Below, one piece after another: positions 42,396 through 51,396 of a stretch of 64,000 nucleotides of DNA. Source of the stretch: Pseudonocardia alaniniphila. Lineage in GTDB: Bacteria; Actinomycetota; Actinomycetes; Mycobacteriales; Pseudonocardiaceae. Below the pieces are notes generated by a model. It was not told where the DNA came from and did not search any database. It saw only the letters and a program-made list of their open reading frames with translations. The translations under genes and the position numbers were made by a program. The stretch lies in assembly GCF_022524485.1 (NCBI RefSeq), contig NZ_JAKXMK010000017.1, positions 62,001-126,000 of the forward strand. The letters run 5' to 3'. The first letter of the stretch is position 1, and each line of letters starts with the position of its first letter.

Positions 42396-43532
42396 TTATG
42401 CGGTTGCACCGGACCAGCCCTCGGCGACGACCTTCTGAGCCGCGTCGGTCTGGGCCTGGGTCGGGAACTCCGGCTGGCCGCTCACCGGGGGGAGCGCCGC
42501 GGCGAGATCCTTGTCGACGGTGCCGGCCTGGGTCATCGCGTCGAGACGCACCGGGCGGGCCTTACCCGCCAGCCAGAGGTTCTGGCCCTCGTCGGAGTAG
42601 AGGAACTCCTGCCAGAGGCGCGCCGCGGCCGGGTGCGGGGCGTTCTTGTTGATCGCCTGCGTGTAGTACTGCGCGAACAGGCCGTCGGACGGCACCGCGA
42701 CCTTCCACTCGAACGACGCCTTCACCTTGTCGGCCTGTGCGACGTTCAGGTAGTCCCAGTCGAGGACGATCGGCGTCTGGCCGCTCTCGATGGTGGCAGG
42801 CGTCGGGTCGACCTTGAGGAGGTTGCCGCTCTTCGCGAGCTTGCCCCAGTACTCGACGCCGGGGGCGATGTCGTCGAGCGACCCACCGTTGGCGAGCGCT
42901 CCCGCCCAGACGCCCGCGAACGCGGCGGCTGCCTGCGTGGGGTCGCCGTTGAGCGCCACCTTGCCCGCGTACTCCGGCTTGGCCAGGTCGGCGAAGGTGG
43001 CGGGGCACGTCGGCACCAGCTTCGCGTTGCAGCCGATGGACATGAAGCCGCCGTAGTCGTTGACCCAGGCGCCACCGGCGTCCTTGTTGCCGTCCGGGAT
43101 CGAGTCCCACGTCTGCACCTGGTACGGCGCGAACAGGGGAGTGTTGCCGGTGGCGAAGGACTGCCCGAGGTCGAGCACGTCGGGGGCGCGGTCCTGCGTG
43201 CCGAGCTGCTGGACGGCGTTGATCTCGTCCTGGCTGCTTCCCTCGGGGTTCGCCGAGTTGACCTTGATGCCGTACTTGTCGCCGAAGGTCTTGATGATCG
43301 CGCCGTAGTTGGCCCAGTCGGGCGGCAGCGCGATGACGTTGAGCTGGCCCTCGGCCTTGGCGGCGGCGACGAGGGCGTCGAACCCTCCGCGTGCCTGCGC
43401 CGAGGCGGCAGTGGCCCAGCCGGTGCCGCCTTCGGCAGCCGGACTGTCCGAGCCACCTGAGCTCACGCATCCGGCCGCGCTCAATGCCAGCGCGGCGCCG
43501 ATCGCGGCCACCAGTACGCGGCGTGCGGTCAT
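42396..43532 (-). CDS. ABC transporter substrate-binding lipoprotein, family 1 (PotD/PhnS-like)
   Basis: A 378-residue receptor, first gene of the second importer operon. The lipobox LSAAGC near residue 22 anchors it. The body has ALVAAAKAEGQLNVIALPPDWANYGAI, typical of the AfuA/PotD/PhnS superfamily, and GQTPIVLDWDYLNVAQ plus KNAPHPAAARLWQEFLYSDEGQ near the C-terminus. A 2-aminoethylphosphonate-like or carboxylate ligand is conceivable, and a phosphonate receptor remnant lies nearby, but the ligand is not determined. The ATG at 43532 follows AAGGAG. A GTATC-AGCG-GATAC palindrome at 43624-43637 is a possible operator. Confidence 0.85.
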   Translation of the reverse strand: MTARRVLVAAIGAALALSAAGCVSSGGSDSPAAEGGTGWATAASAQARGGFDALVAAAKAEGQLNVIALPPDWANYGAIIKTFGDKYGIKVNSANPEGSSQDEINAVQQLGTQDRAPDVLDLGQSFATGNTPLFAPYQVQTWDSIPDGNKDAGGAWVNDYGGFMSIGCNAKLVPTCPATFADLAKPEYAGKVALNGDPTQAAAAFAGVWAGALANGGSLDDIAPGVEYWGKLAKSGNLLKVDPTPATIESGQTPIVLDWDYLNVAQADKVKASFEWKVAVPSDGLFAQYYTQAINKNAPHPAAARLWQEFLYSDEGQNLWLAGKARPVRLDAMTQAGTVDKDLAAALPPVSGQPEFPTQAQTDAAQKVVAEGWSGATA

Positions 43533-43714
43533 GGGGAGCTCCTTTTCCCTGATCACCCGATGGGGACGCCGCAGCCTGCGCTGTTGACGTTTCCGGTTTG
43601 TGGAGATCATCCATCCGGGGCATGTATCAGCGGATACTGACGCATTGCGAGACCGTCACGGAAAGGTCGCGGCCTGTCGGCAGCGCTGCCACGAAGGCTG
43701 GGACGCAGAGCGGC

Positions 43715-44917
43715 TCAGGCGGCCGACGGGCTCCCCGCCGCTTCCTGCACGAGGTCGGTCACCCGCACGATGCCGATGCAGACGCGGTTGCCGTCGAGCA
43801 GCACCAGGTCGTCGTAGCTGCGGCTGCGGTCACCGGAGAGGCAGAACTGGAGCGCGCCGCGGGCGTCCACAGTGGTCGGAATGGTGCGCGGCTGCTCGGC
43901 GAGCGCCATCGCAGGCCTGTTCGCGTACAGCGCGCGGCCGAACGGACCCGAGATCGCCAGCATGAAGCGGTTGCGGTCGAGGAAGCCGCTGGGGCGGCCG
44001 TTCGCGTCGAGCAGGACCACGCTGCCGGCCTGCGGGTGGTCGGCCAGCGCCTGGCGGACCTTCTCGGCGGTGGCCGTCTCGGGCAGGGCCACCGCGGCCT
44101 GCGCGAGGTCGGCCAGGGTGTGGCGGACCTGCTGGGGTTGCTGCTGTCCGACGGTGACGGGGGCGTGCTGCGACGGCTGCCGCGCCGCGTGGGCCTGCGG
44201 CATCAGCTCCACCGGCAGCAGGATCCCGCTCGTCGACGGGCGCCTGCGGGGTTCGGCGAGCAGCGGGCCCTGCGCCCAGGGGACGCCGTGGTCGCGCACC
44301 GCGGCGAGCTGGTCCGGGGTGCTGACGCCGGTGGCGGACACGCGTACGCCGACGGCGTGACAGACCTCGACCAGCGCCTGCACGACGGTGCGCGCCCGAG
44401 GCGTGTGCGGGAGCCGTGCCACCAGCCCGGGGTCGATCTTGACGAGATCGGGTTCGAGTTCGGCGACGAGGTCGAGCCCGAAGCCCCGGCTCACCGCGTC
44501 GAAGCCGATGCCGAAGCCGTCGGCCCGCAGCTCTGCCACTCCCTCGGCGAGCGCGTCCGGCGGTGCCGCCGAGAGTGCCGGGTTGATCTCCAGCAGGATC
44601 GGCGGCGTGAACCCGCTGGGCTCGCGCTTCTGCAGCGACGAGCGCAGCTGGGTGACGCGACGGCGGGCCGTCACCACGGTGTCCGCCAGTACATCCACGT
44701 GCAGCGGCACCGTGGCGTCGTAGCCGGTGCCTGCCAGCACCGAGGCGATCGCGATGCCGGAGTCGAACTCGGCGAGCTGCCGGGTGCCCCACACCGACTG
44801 GCGCGCGACGACCTGGACCTGGTCGCGCGCCTGGGCGCGACGCACCTCCATGCCAACGGGCCGCCCGTTCACGAGGTTGAGCAGCGGTTCGAACGTGAAC
44901 CTGCCGTGATCGCTCAT
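43715..44917 (-). CDS. Degenerate EAL-domain protein with CBS-like C-terminus
   Basis: A 400-residue protein. Residues 5-235 follow the EAL barrel: FTFEPLLNLVNGRPVGMEVRRA replaces the EAL signature by EVR, LLEINPAL replaces the ELTE-type site, FDAVSRGFG stands for the DDFG motif, DLVKIDPGLV keeps DLVKID, and ATGVSTPDQL replaces AEGVE. The metal-binding acidic residues are mostly missing, so phosphodiesterase activity is unlikely; a c-di-GMP receptor or a purely structural role fits better. Residues 270-390 look like two CBS-type repeats (SVVLLDANGRPSGFLDRNRF). The ATG follows GGAGGGGG. It is a single-gene unit. Confidence 0.8.
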   Translation of the reverse strand: MSDHGRFTFEPLLNLVNGRPVGMEVRRAQARDQVQVVARQSVWGTRQLAEFDSGIAIASVLAGTGYDATVPLHVDVLADTVVTARRRVTQLRSSLQKREPSGFTPPILLEINPALSAAPPDALAEGVAELRADGFGIGFDAVSRGFGLDLVAELEPDLVKIDPGLVARLPHTPRARTVVQALVEVCHAVGVRVSATGVSTPDQLAAVRDHGVPWAQGPLLAEPRRRPSTSGILLPVELMPQAHAARQPSQHAPVTVGQQQPQQVRHTLADLAQAAVALPETATAEKVRQALADHPQAGSVVLLDANGRPSGFLDRNRFMLAISGPFGRALYANRPAMALAEQPRTIPTTVDARGALQFCLSGDRSRSYDDLVLLDGNRVCIGIVRVTDLVQEAAGSPSAA

Positions 44918-45045
44918 CAGGCCCCCTCCCGCTGCGCGTGAGGGAACTCAATCACGTGGCGTAGCGCGAAGGGTGAACATCGGATGAATCATCACCGAGG
45001 GCTACAGGCTTCGAACCCTTCGGGTGATATTTCGCGCCCGATCGG

Positions 45046-46458
45046 TCAAGATGTCTTGCTTCCCCGCGCCATCGTCAGGACGTCCAGTGCGGCGTCGAGT
45101 TGGTCGGCCGTGAGCTTGCCTGCGTCGACGTGCCCGCGTTCGAGCACGACCTCGCGGATCGTCTTGCGCTCCTTCAGCGACTGCTTCGCGATCGACGCCG
45201 CCTCCTCGTATCCGAGGTACCGGTTGAGCGGCGTGACCACGGACGGCGAGGACTCCGCGAACTCCCGCGCCCGCTCGACGTCCGCCTCGGCGCCGGCCAC
45301 CACCTTGTCCGCCAGCAGGCGGGCCACGGCGGCGAGCAGCCGCGCGGACTCCAGCACGTTGCGTGCCATCACCGGCATCATGACGTTCAGCTCGAGGTTG
45401 CCCTGGCTGCCGGAGAACGCCACCGTGGCGTCGTTGCCGATCACCTGGGCGGCCACCATCATCGTGGCCTCGCAGATCACGGGGTTGACCTTGCCCGGCA
45501 TGATCGAGCTGCCCGGCTGCAGGTCCGGCAGGTGCAGCTCGGCGAGCCCGGTGCGGGGGCCCGAGCCGAGCCAGCGGATGTCGTTGGCGATCTTGAACAG
45601 CGAGACGGCCACGGTGCGGAGCGCTCCGGAGGCCTCCACCAGACCGTCGCGCGCGCCCTGGGCCTCGATGTGGTCGGGCGCCTCGGACAGCACCTCCAGC
45701 CCGGTGGCCGATCGGAGCTCCTCGACGACGGCCGCGCCGAACCCGTCCGGTGCGTTGAGGCCGGTGCCTACCGCGGTGCCGCCGATCGGCAGCTGTCCGA
45801 GCCGGGTGAGGGTGTCGTGCAGCCGGGCGGCCCCGTACTCGGCCTGCGTCGCCCAGCCGCCCGCCTCCTGGCCCAGCGTGATCGGCACGGCGTCCATCAG
45901 GTGGGTGCGCCCGGCCTTGACGACGTCGGCCCACTCGGCGGCGCGCCGGCGCAGGGTGGCTGCGAGGTGCTCCAGCGCGGGGATCACGTCGGCGCCGATC
46001 GCCTCGGTGGCGGCGAGATGGATCGTGGTGGGGAACACGTCGTTCGACGACTGCGATGCGTTCACGTGATCGTTCGGGTGCACGTCGACACCGGCACGGG
46101 CGGCGACGGAAGCGATCACCTCGTTCGCGTTCATGTTGGAGCTCGTGCCCGACCCGGTCTGGAACACGTCGACGGGGAAATGGGCATCGTGCTTGCCTGC
46201 TGCCACCTCGTCGGCGGCGGCGGCGATCGCCTCGGCGATCTCGGGGGAGAGCACCCCGATCCGGCCGTTGACGCGGGCGGCAGCGCCCTTGACCAGTCCC
46301 AGCGCGCGGATCTGAGCCCGTTCGAGACCGCGGCCGGAGATCGGGAAGTTCTCCACCGCACGTTGCGTCTGGGCCCGCCACAGGGCGTCGACGGGCACCT
46401 TCACCTCGCCCATCGTGTCGTGCTCGATGCGGAACCCGGCCTCGGCGTCGTCGCTCAT
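45046..46458 (-). CDS. fumC: Fumarate hydratase class II
   Basis: A 470-residue class II (iron-independent) fumarase that interconverts fumarate and malate in the TCA cycle. The signature GSSIMPGKVNPV, the TGSGTSSNMNANEV loop (near residue 100) and KAGRTHLMDAVPITLGQE are all intact, and length is normal for FumC. It is the Rv1098c counterpart, again next to glpX (Rv1099c), with an L,D-transpeptidase gene inserted between. The ATG at 46458 gives the normal family N-terminus, FRIEHDTMGEVKVP a few residues in; the ribosome site is weak. Confidence 0.94.
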   Translation of the reverse strand: MSDDAEAGFRIEHDTMGEVKVPVDALWRAQTQRAVENFPISGRGLERAQIRALGLVKGAAARVNGRIGVLSPEIAEAIAAAADEVAAGKHDAHFPVDVFQTGSGTSSNMNANEVIASVAARAGVDVHPNDHVNASQSSNDVFPTTIHLAATEAIGADVIPALEHLAATLRRRAAEWADVVKAGRTHLMDAVPITLGQEAGGWATQAEYGAARLHDTLTRLGQLPIGGTAVGTGLNAPDGFGAAVVEELRSATGLEVLSEAPDHIEAQGARDGLVEASGALRTVAVSLFKIANDIRWLGSGPRTGLAELHLPDLQPGSSIMPGKVNPVICEATMMVAAQVIGNDATVAFSGSQGNLELNVMMPVMARNVLESARLLAAVARLLADKVVAGAEADVERAREFAESSPSVVTPLNRYLGYEEAASIAKQSLKERKTIREVVLERGHVDAGKLTADQLDAALDVLTMARGSKTS

Positions 46459-46535
46459 GTGGCCCAGTGTTCTCGCCGGTCGGGCCGCGCGCATCGAGGA
46501 GTGCTCGACGGCACGGTGCGACCGTTCGTGGGCTC

Positions 46536-47093
46536 TTACGGGACGACCTGCACGACGTCGCCCGTCTGCAGCGTGTTGAAGAAGGTCTGGGCGGCTGGGC
46601 GGGAGAGGTGGACGCACCCGTGGGAGAGCTGCCGGAGGCTGCCCTGGTGGAAGGCGACGCCGCCGTTGAAGAACACCGAGTACGGCATCGGGGCGTTGTT
46701 GAACAGCGAGCTCTTGTGGTTCATGTCCTTGAACGACACCCGGAACGTGCCCGGCGGGGTGAGGTAGCCCTTGCGTCCGTGGGTGACCGGCACCGGGCCG
46801 TACTGGATCTTGCCGCCCTGTAGCAGCCAGGCGCGGTTGGTGGACAGGTCGAGGCATGCCCTGGCGCTCGACGAGCACGGCGTGCCGGCCGCCGTCGGCG
46901 CCAGGTTGCCGCTGTCCGGGGCGGGTGCGTTCGCTCCCGGAGCGCCCGGCGGTGGTGCGTGCACAGGAGCGGGTACCGCCGGGCTGGGCAGGTTGATCGA
47001 GGCCTCGGCGGGAGCCGCTCCGACCGCAGCGCTCCCCAGGAAAACTGCAGCGGCCGTGGCCCCGGCGAGACCGAGGAGCTTGAGTGCACGCAT
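46536..47093 (-). CDS. Secreted L,D-transpeptidase (YkuD family)
   Basis: A 185-residue protein with a signal peptide (residues 1-28, ALKLLGLAGATAAAVFLGSA), a Pro/Ala-rich linker and a YkuD domain from about residue 78. The catalytic motif is SHGCVHLSR with Cys160, and VAFHQGSLRQLSHG carries the preceding His. Such enzymes make 3-3 cross-links in peptidoglycan. The domain is short and lacks Ig-like modules of mycobacterial LdtMt2, resembling minimal single-domain actinobacterial forms. CACLD-type cysteines at 73 and 80 may form a disulfide. The ATG at 47093 begins the signal peptide directly. Confidence 0.87.
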   Translation of the reverse strand: MRALKLLGLAGATAAAVFLGSAAVGAAPAEASINLPSPAVPAPVHAPPPGAPGANAPAPDSGNLAPTAAGTPCSSSARACLDLSTNRAWLLQGGKIQYGPVPVTHGRKGYLTPPGTFRVSFKDMNHKSSLFNNAPMPYSVFFNGGVAFHQGSLRQLSHGCVHLSRPAAQTFFNTLQTGDVVQVVP

Positions 47094-47247
47094 GGACGAA
47101 CCCCAATCGACGACCCTCGGGCGGGTCGCTCAACCCCCGCTTCTGTAGCTATACGAAGCATTCCGTGTCGGCTTCGCGCGGATCAACCGTGATGGCGGTC
47201 CCACGCCCTGACGATTCCATTACGGAATGGTGCGTTTCGAAATTAGG

Positions 47248-48324
47248 CTACGGGAGTGGTGGGGCGGAGTGCTCCACTGCGGCCAGCTGCTCATCGGACA
47301 GATCGAAGTCCACTGAGGAGTACTCGCGCAGCTTGGTCAACCGGTGATAGCCGTCGATCATCCGGACGGTACCCGACTTCGAACGCATGACGATGGACTG
47401 CGTTGTGCACCCGCCCGCCCGGTAGTGCACACCGCGCAACAGGTCGCCGTCGGTGATGCCGGTGGCGCAGAAGAACACGTTGTCGCCGCGGACGAGGTCG
47501 TCGGTGGTGAGCACCCGATCCAGGTCGTGACCCGCGTCGACGGCCTTGGCGCGCTCCTCGTCGTCCTTGGGCCAGAGCCTGCCCTGCATCGCGCCGCCCA
47601 TGCACTTCATCGCCGCCGCGGTGATGATCCCCTCGGGCGTGCCGCCGATCCCGTAGAGCAGGTCGACACCCGTGTTGGGGCGGGCAGCCGAGATCGCTCC
47701 GGCCACGTCGCCGTCGGAGATGAAGTGGATGCGCGCGCCCGTGCGGCGGATCTCCTTCACCAGCGACTCGTGGCGCGGCCGGTCGAGTACGCACACCGTG
47801 ACGTCCGTGATGTCGGTCTGCTTCGCCGCCGCCACCCGCCGGATGTTCTCCGCCACGGGCATCGTGATGTCGATGACGTCGGCCGCCTCCGGCCCCACGG
47901 CGAGTTTCTCCATGTAGAAGACCGCGGACGGGTCGAACATCGCTCCACGCTCGGCCACAGCGAGGACGGCCACCGAGTTGGGCATGCCCTTGGCCATCAG
48001 GGTGGTGCCGTCGATCGGGTCGACCGCGACGTCACACCACGGGCCTTCGCCGTTGCCCACCTCCTCGCCGTTGTAGAGCATGGGCGCCTCGTCCTTCTCG
48101 CCCTCCCCGATCACCACGACCCCGCGCATCGACACGGTGCCGATGAGCTGGCGCATGGCGTCGACGGCCGCGCCGTCACCGCCGTTCTTGTCGCCGCGCC
48201 CGACCCAGCGCCCGGCGGCCATCGCGCCGGCTTCCGTGACGCGCACGAGCTCCATCGCCAGGTTGCGGTCGGGCGCTTCACGGCGCCGCTCGCGGGGGGT
48301 GCTGGCGTCCTCCGCCGAACTCAT
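47248..48324 (-). CDS. glpX: Fructose-1,6-bisphosphatase class II
   Basis: A 358-residue GlpX that dephosphorylates fructose-1,6-bisphosphate in gluconeogenesis. The lithium-sensitive phosphatase core includes GRGDKNGGDGAAVDAMR, VVIGEGEKDEAPMLYNGE and the metal site VAVDPIDGTTLMAKG. In actinobacteria it is usually the only FBPase. It is the Rv1099c counterpart, divergent from the DUF4245 gene (Rv1100) exactly as in M. tuberculosis. The ATG at 48324 lies behind AAGGAGG. Confidence 0.94.
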   Translation of the reverse strand: MSSAEDASTPRERRREAPDRNLAMELVRVTEAGAMAAGRWVGRGDKNGGDGAAVDAMRQLIGTVSMRGVVVIGEGEKDEAPMLYNGEEVGNGEGPWCDVAVDPIDGTTLMAKGMPNSVAVLAVAERGAMFDPSAVFYMEKLAVGPEAADVIDITMPVAENIRRVAAAKQTDITDVTVCVLDRPRHESLVKEIRRTGARIHFISDGDVAGAISAARPNTGVDLLYGIGGTPEGIITAAAMKCMGGAMQGRLWPKDDEERAKAVDAGHDLDRVLTTDDLVRGDNVFFCATGITDGDLLRGVHYRAGGCTTQSIVMRSKSGTVRMIDGYHRLTKLREYSSVDFDLSDEQLAAVEHSAPPLP

Positions 48325-48496
48325 CTACGGCCTCCTTCTCCCCGTGGCTGCTCCCCCGTGGCGAGCACGCGCGGTGCTCGCGGGGGGCCGTTCGGGGTTG
48401 CTTCTGATCCTGGCAGATCGGTCGCATCAACGGTTGTCCAACAGTCCGAAACCATTGCGGCTGAGACGATCCGCACGTGCTGGGAGGATGGGACGC

Positions 48497-49153
48497 GTGA
48501 CCTCCCAGCCGGATCCGACGCCGCGGCCGTCCGCGGGCCCCACCGCGGGTCCGCCGTCCAAGCCGCCGCGGTCGGCGATGACCATGCGGGACATGCTCGT
48601 GGCGCTGGGCGTTCTCGTGCTCATCGTGATCGGGTTCGGCGCGCTGTCCGGGTCGTGGTCGTTCGCGCCCACCGGGCCGTCCATCGACCCCGGCGCCGTC
48701 CCGGTCGTCGATGCGCCGGCCGAGCTGGGCAGGCTCGCGCCGCTCATGCCGTTCCCCGTCCGGGATCCGGCGGTGCCGGCGGGCTGGCGGGTGAACTCGG
48801 TGGACCAGGACCCCGTCACCGGGGGTGGCCAGGCCGTCCGCTCCGGGTACGTCACGCAAGGCGGCCGCTACCTGCAGCTACTGCAGAGCGACGCTTCCGA
48901 GGCGGCATTGCTCACCACGGCGGCCGGGCAGGCGCCGGTCCCGGGACGTGGCCCCGTCGACGTCGACGGGCAGCAGTGGGTCGTCTACGGCGGGCAGGGC
49001 AGCGCGGCGGCACGTGCCGAGCCCGTCTGGATCACGGAGGTCACCACGCCGGGTGGCAGCCCGGTGCGCATGCTGCTCACAGGCAGCGGCAACGAGGAGG
49101 AGTTCCGCACCCTGGCCGCCGCGGCAGCCGGCGCGCCCCCGCTCCCGCGCTGA
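48497..49153 (+). CDS. DUF4245 membrane-anchored protein
   Basis: A 218-residue protein with a Pro-rich cytoplasmic N-terminus (1-30), one membrane helix (about 36-55, LVALGVLVLIVIGFGALSG) and an extracytoplasmic DUF4245 domain. Domain landmarks are FPVRDPAVPAGWRVNSV and TQGGRYLQLLQSDASEAAL, then LLTGSGNEEEFRTLAAA. It is the Rv1100 counterpart and of unknown function. GTG at 48497 has GGGAGG nine bases upstream; an in-frame ATG at 48488 sits too close to that site. Confidence 0.85.
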   Translation: MTSQPDPTPRPSAGPTAGPPSKPPRSAMTMRDMLVALGVLVLIVIGFGALSGSWSFAPTGPSIDPGAVPVVDAPAELGRLAPLMPFPVRDPAVPAGWRVNSVDQDPVTGGGQAVRSGYVTQGGRYLQLLQSDASEAALLTTAAGQAPVPGRGPVDVDGQQWVVYGGQGSAAARAEPVWITEVTTPGGSPVRMLLTGSGNEEEFRTLAAAAAGAPPLPR

Positions 49154-49165
49154 CCTGCGGTTACG

Positions 49166-49381
49166 TCAGTCGGAGGCGGGCGGATCCAGCACCTTCTGGA
49201 CGCGTTCGCGCGCTCCGGCCAGCTGCTGCTCACAGCGCCGGGCGAGCGCCTCGCCCCGCTCCCACAGAGCCACCGACTCGTCCAGGCCGAGACCGCCGGT
49301 CTCCAAGGTGCGCACCACCTCGGCGAGCTCGTCGCGGGCCTGCTCGTAACCCAGCCCGTCGACGCCAGGCTGTTCGGTCAT
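49166..49381 (-). CDS. xseB: Exodeoxyribonuclease VII small subunit
   Basis: A 71-residue XseB. LGYEQARDELAEVVRTLETGGLGLDESVALWERGEALARRCEQQL covers the helical-hairpin family domain that coats the large subunit. ATG at 49381 overlaps the xseA stop as ATGA. Together they degrade single-stranded DNA from both ends into oligonucleotides. It is the Rv1107c counterpart. Confidence 0.93.
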   Translation of the reverse strand: MTEQPGVDGLGYEQARDELAEVVRTLETGGLGLDESVALWERGEALARRCEQQLAGARERVQKVLDPPASD

Positions 49382-50706
49382 GTCGTGCTCGCCTTCCTCC
49401 TGCGTGGGCGGGCGCTCGGCGGCTTCGCCGTGCCACTGTCCACGGCCTCGTTATCAGCGCCCCCTGCGTGCGTGTGGTCCCCGACGGCGGCGGTGACCGC
49501 CCCGTCTGCCACCCGGATCCGCAGCCGATCGCCTGGCCCGACCTCGCTGACCGACCGCAGCACGGGCAGCACCGTCCCCGGATCGGCGCCGTCGGACAAC
49601 CGCTGCACCACCGCGTAACCGCGCGCCAGCGTGGCGGCCGGCCCGAGTGTGGTCAACCGCGCCCGGACGTGCTCCAGGTCGGCGCTCCTGCGGTCCAGGC
49701 CGCGTAGCAGGCACGCCCGGGCAGCCTCGCGCAGCCGCTCCACCTCGGCGGCACGCGCGTCGATGGCCTGCAGTGGGTCGGCCAGCACAGGACGCCCGCG
49801 CAAGGCTGTGAGCAGCCGTTCCTCGCGGTCCACCCATCCCGCCAGCGCGCGCCGCGCCCGGTCGCGCAGCCCCGCGATGCGGGCCGTCTCCTCCGCCAGG
49901 TCCGGCACGAGCCGCCGCCCGGCCTCGGTGGGCGTGGAGCACCGGACGTCGGCGACGTGGTCGACGAGGGGGGTGTCAGGCTCGTGGCCGATCGCCGACA
50001 CGACGGGCGTGCGGCAGGCCGCCACCGCGCGGCACAGCGTCTCGTCGGAGAACGGGAGCAGGTCCTCCACGCTGCCGCCGCCCCTGGCCAGCACGATCAC
50101 GTCGACCTGAGGGTCGCGGTCCAGCGCACCGAGCGCGTCGACGATCTGCGGGACCGCCAGCGCGCCCTGCGTGGCCGTGTGCTCGATCCGGAACCGGACG
50201 GACGGCCACCGTGCCGTCGCGTTCGACACGACGTCGTGCTCCGCCGCCGACGCCCGGCCCGTGACGAGGCCGATGCAGCCGGGCAGGAACGGCGGCCGCC
50301 GCTTACGCGCCGGGTCGAAGAGGCCCTCGGCGGCCAGCAGCTTGCGCAACCGCTCGATCCGGGCGAGCAGCTCCCCGATGCCGACGGCGCGGATCTCGTC
50401 GACTCGCAGGTTCAGCGTGCCGCGGCCCAGGAAGAACGACGGCTTCCCGTGGACGACGACCCGGTTGCCCTCGGCCACCGCGGGCCCGCCGTCCCGGACG
50501 AGCCCGATCGGTGCCGTGAGCTGGAGCGACACGTCAGCGGCGGGATCGCGCAGCACCAGGAAGGCGGTGCCGGTGCCGGCACGTGCGGTGACCTGGGCGA
50601 GCTGGCCCTCCACCCACACCGCCCCGAGCCGGTCGACCCACTCGGCGATCTTCCTGGCGACCGTGCGGACCGGCCACGGCTGGTCGGCCGAGTTCGGGTG
50701 GGTCAC
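49378..50706 (-). CDS. xseA: Exodeoxyribonuclease VII large subunit
   Basis: A 442-residue XseA. The OB-fold N-terminus (residues 10-110, VARKIAEWVDRLGAVWVEGQLAQVTAR) is followed by the catalytic domain with GLVTGRASAAEHDV, VIVLARGGGSVEDLLPFSDE and SAIGHEPDTPLVDHVADVRCSTPTEA, then coiled-coil helices. The GTG at 50706 overlaps the stop of the upstream lipid-droplet-type gene as GTGA, so three genes are coupled in a row. The C-terminal 40 residues are Arg/Ala-rich and probably disordered. Confidence 0.93.
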   Translation of the reverse strand: MTHPNSADQPWPVRTVARKIAEWVDRLGAVWVEGQLAQVTARAGTGTAFLVLRDPAADVSLQLTAPIGLVRDGGPAVAEGNRVVVHGKPSFFLGRGTLNLRVDEIRAVGIGELLARIERLRKLLAAEGLFDPARKRRPPFLPGCIGLVTGRASAAEHDVVSNATARWPSVRFRIEHTATQGALAVPQIVDALGALDRDPQVDVIVLARGGGSVEDLLPFSDETLCRAVAACRTPVVSAIGHEPDTPLVDHVADVRCSTPTEAGRRLVPDLAEETARIAGLRDRARRALAGWVDREERLLTALRGRPVLADPLQAIDARAAEVERLREAARACLLRGLDRRSADLEHVRARLTTLGPAATLARGYAVVQRLSDGADPGTVLPVLRSVSEVGPGDRLRIRVADGAVTAAVGDHTHAGGADNEAVDSGTAKPPSARPRRRKASTT

Positions 50707-51296
50707 CCCTCTTTGACCGTGGTGATCCGGTTGGAGAGCATCGTGACGAACGGTGGCCGGTTGTCGTGGGCCGTCTCCCAGTCCAGGAGCGCCTGCAGGT
50801 CCTCCACGGTGAGGTGGCGCAACCGGCCGCGCAGCTGCGGGATCGTCAGGTCCCGGTAGCCGGGCAGGACGTTCGGGCCCGTCGCGGTGTCGTCCGCAGG
50901 CGCCGCGTCTGTGGCGGTCTCCGCCGCGACCTCGGCGGCCGTCTGCACGGGTGCCTCGGGCTGGGCCGGATCGGCTGCGAGCGTGACGACGGCGTCGCGC
51001 ACGGACCGCTGGTGCAGCGTGCTCACCGTGCTCGCGCCGTTGCGCTCCATCGGCTCCTCGTCGTCGAAGACGGCCCATGCCGGCCGCTCCTCGACGGGAC
51101 GTAGCGTCCCCAGCGCGCGATCGCCCTTGATGGCCAGCTCGGTGACCTTCTGCTGCACGCGCATCGACGCCTGCAGGGCCTGGCTCACGGCGGTGACGGG
51201 GAACTCGACAACGAGGCGGGGCAGGTCACGGGCCTGTTCGACGGCTGTGGCGACAAGGCCGGCGGCAAGCCGCACCGGCAGCGGCAGCGGGCTCAT
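50703..51296 (-). CDS. Lipid droplet-associated-like protein (Rv1109c family)
   Basis: A 197-residue protein conserved beside xseA in actinobacteria. The N-terminal 75 residues (PLPVRLAAGLVATAVEQARDLPRLVVEFP, then QKVTELAIKGDRALGTL) form amphipathic helices; homologues are annotated as lipid droplet-associated. An Ala/Asp/Thr-rich linker leads to a C-terminal motif, LPGYRDLTIPQLRGRLRHLTVEDLQALLDWE, similar to short helical protein-interaction modules. It is the Rv1109c counterpart. The ATG at 51296 lacks a strong ribosome site. It is divergent from ispH. Confidence 0.78.
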   Translation of the reverse strand: MSPLPLPVRLAAGLVATAVEQARDLPRLVVEFPVTAVSQALQASMRVQQKVTELAIKGDRALGTLRPVEERPAWAVFDDEEPMERNGASTVSTLHQRSVRDAVVTLAADPAQPEAPVQTAAEVAAETATDAAPADDTATGPNVLPGYRDLTIPQLRGRLRHLTVEDLQALLDWETAHDNRPPFVTMLSNRITTVKEG

Positions 51297-51383
51297 GACC
51301 CCCAGTCTCCTCTGCCCGGCCGCAGGGAGCAGCCTGGGGGTTTCGGGGGGATGCGTGACGTCTGCGAGAACAGGAGGGGCCCG

Positions 51384-51389
51384 TAGGCT
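51384..51389 (+). promoter_or_regulatory. TAGGCT -10 element of ispH, leaderless type
   Basis: TAGGCT ends seven bases before the ispH ATG at 51397; no ribosome site lies in those seven bases. Confidence 0.45.
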
Positions 51390-51396
51390 GGGGCCC

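Noticed and set aside
46131..46361. Short minus-strand frame inside fumC and other frames within fumC
   Set aside because: They overlap the full-length, motif-complete fumC in other frames and have no independent support.
47344..49707. 787-codon plus-strand open frame across glpX, DUF4245 and xseB
   Set aside because: Runs antisense through two clear genes and out of frame through a third; composition is that of a GC shadow.
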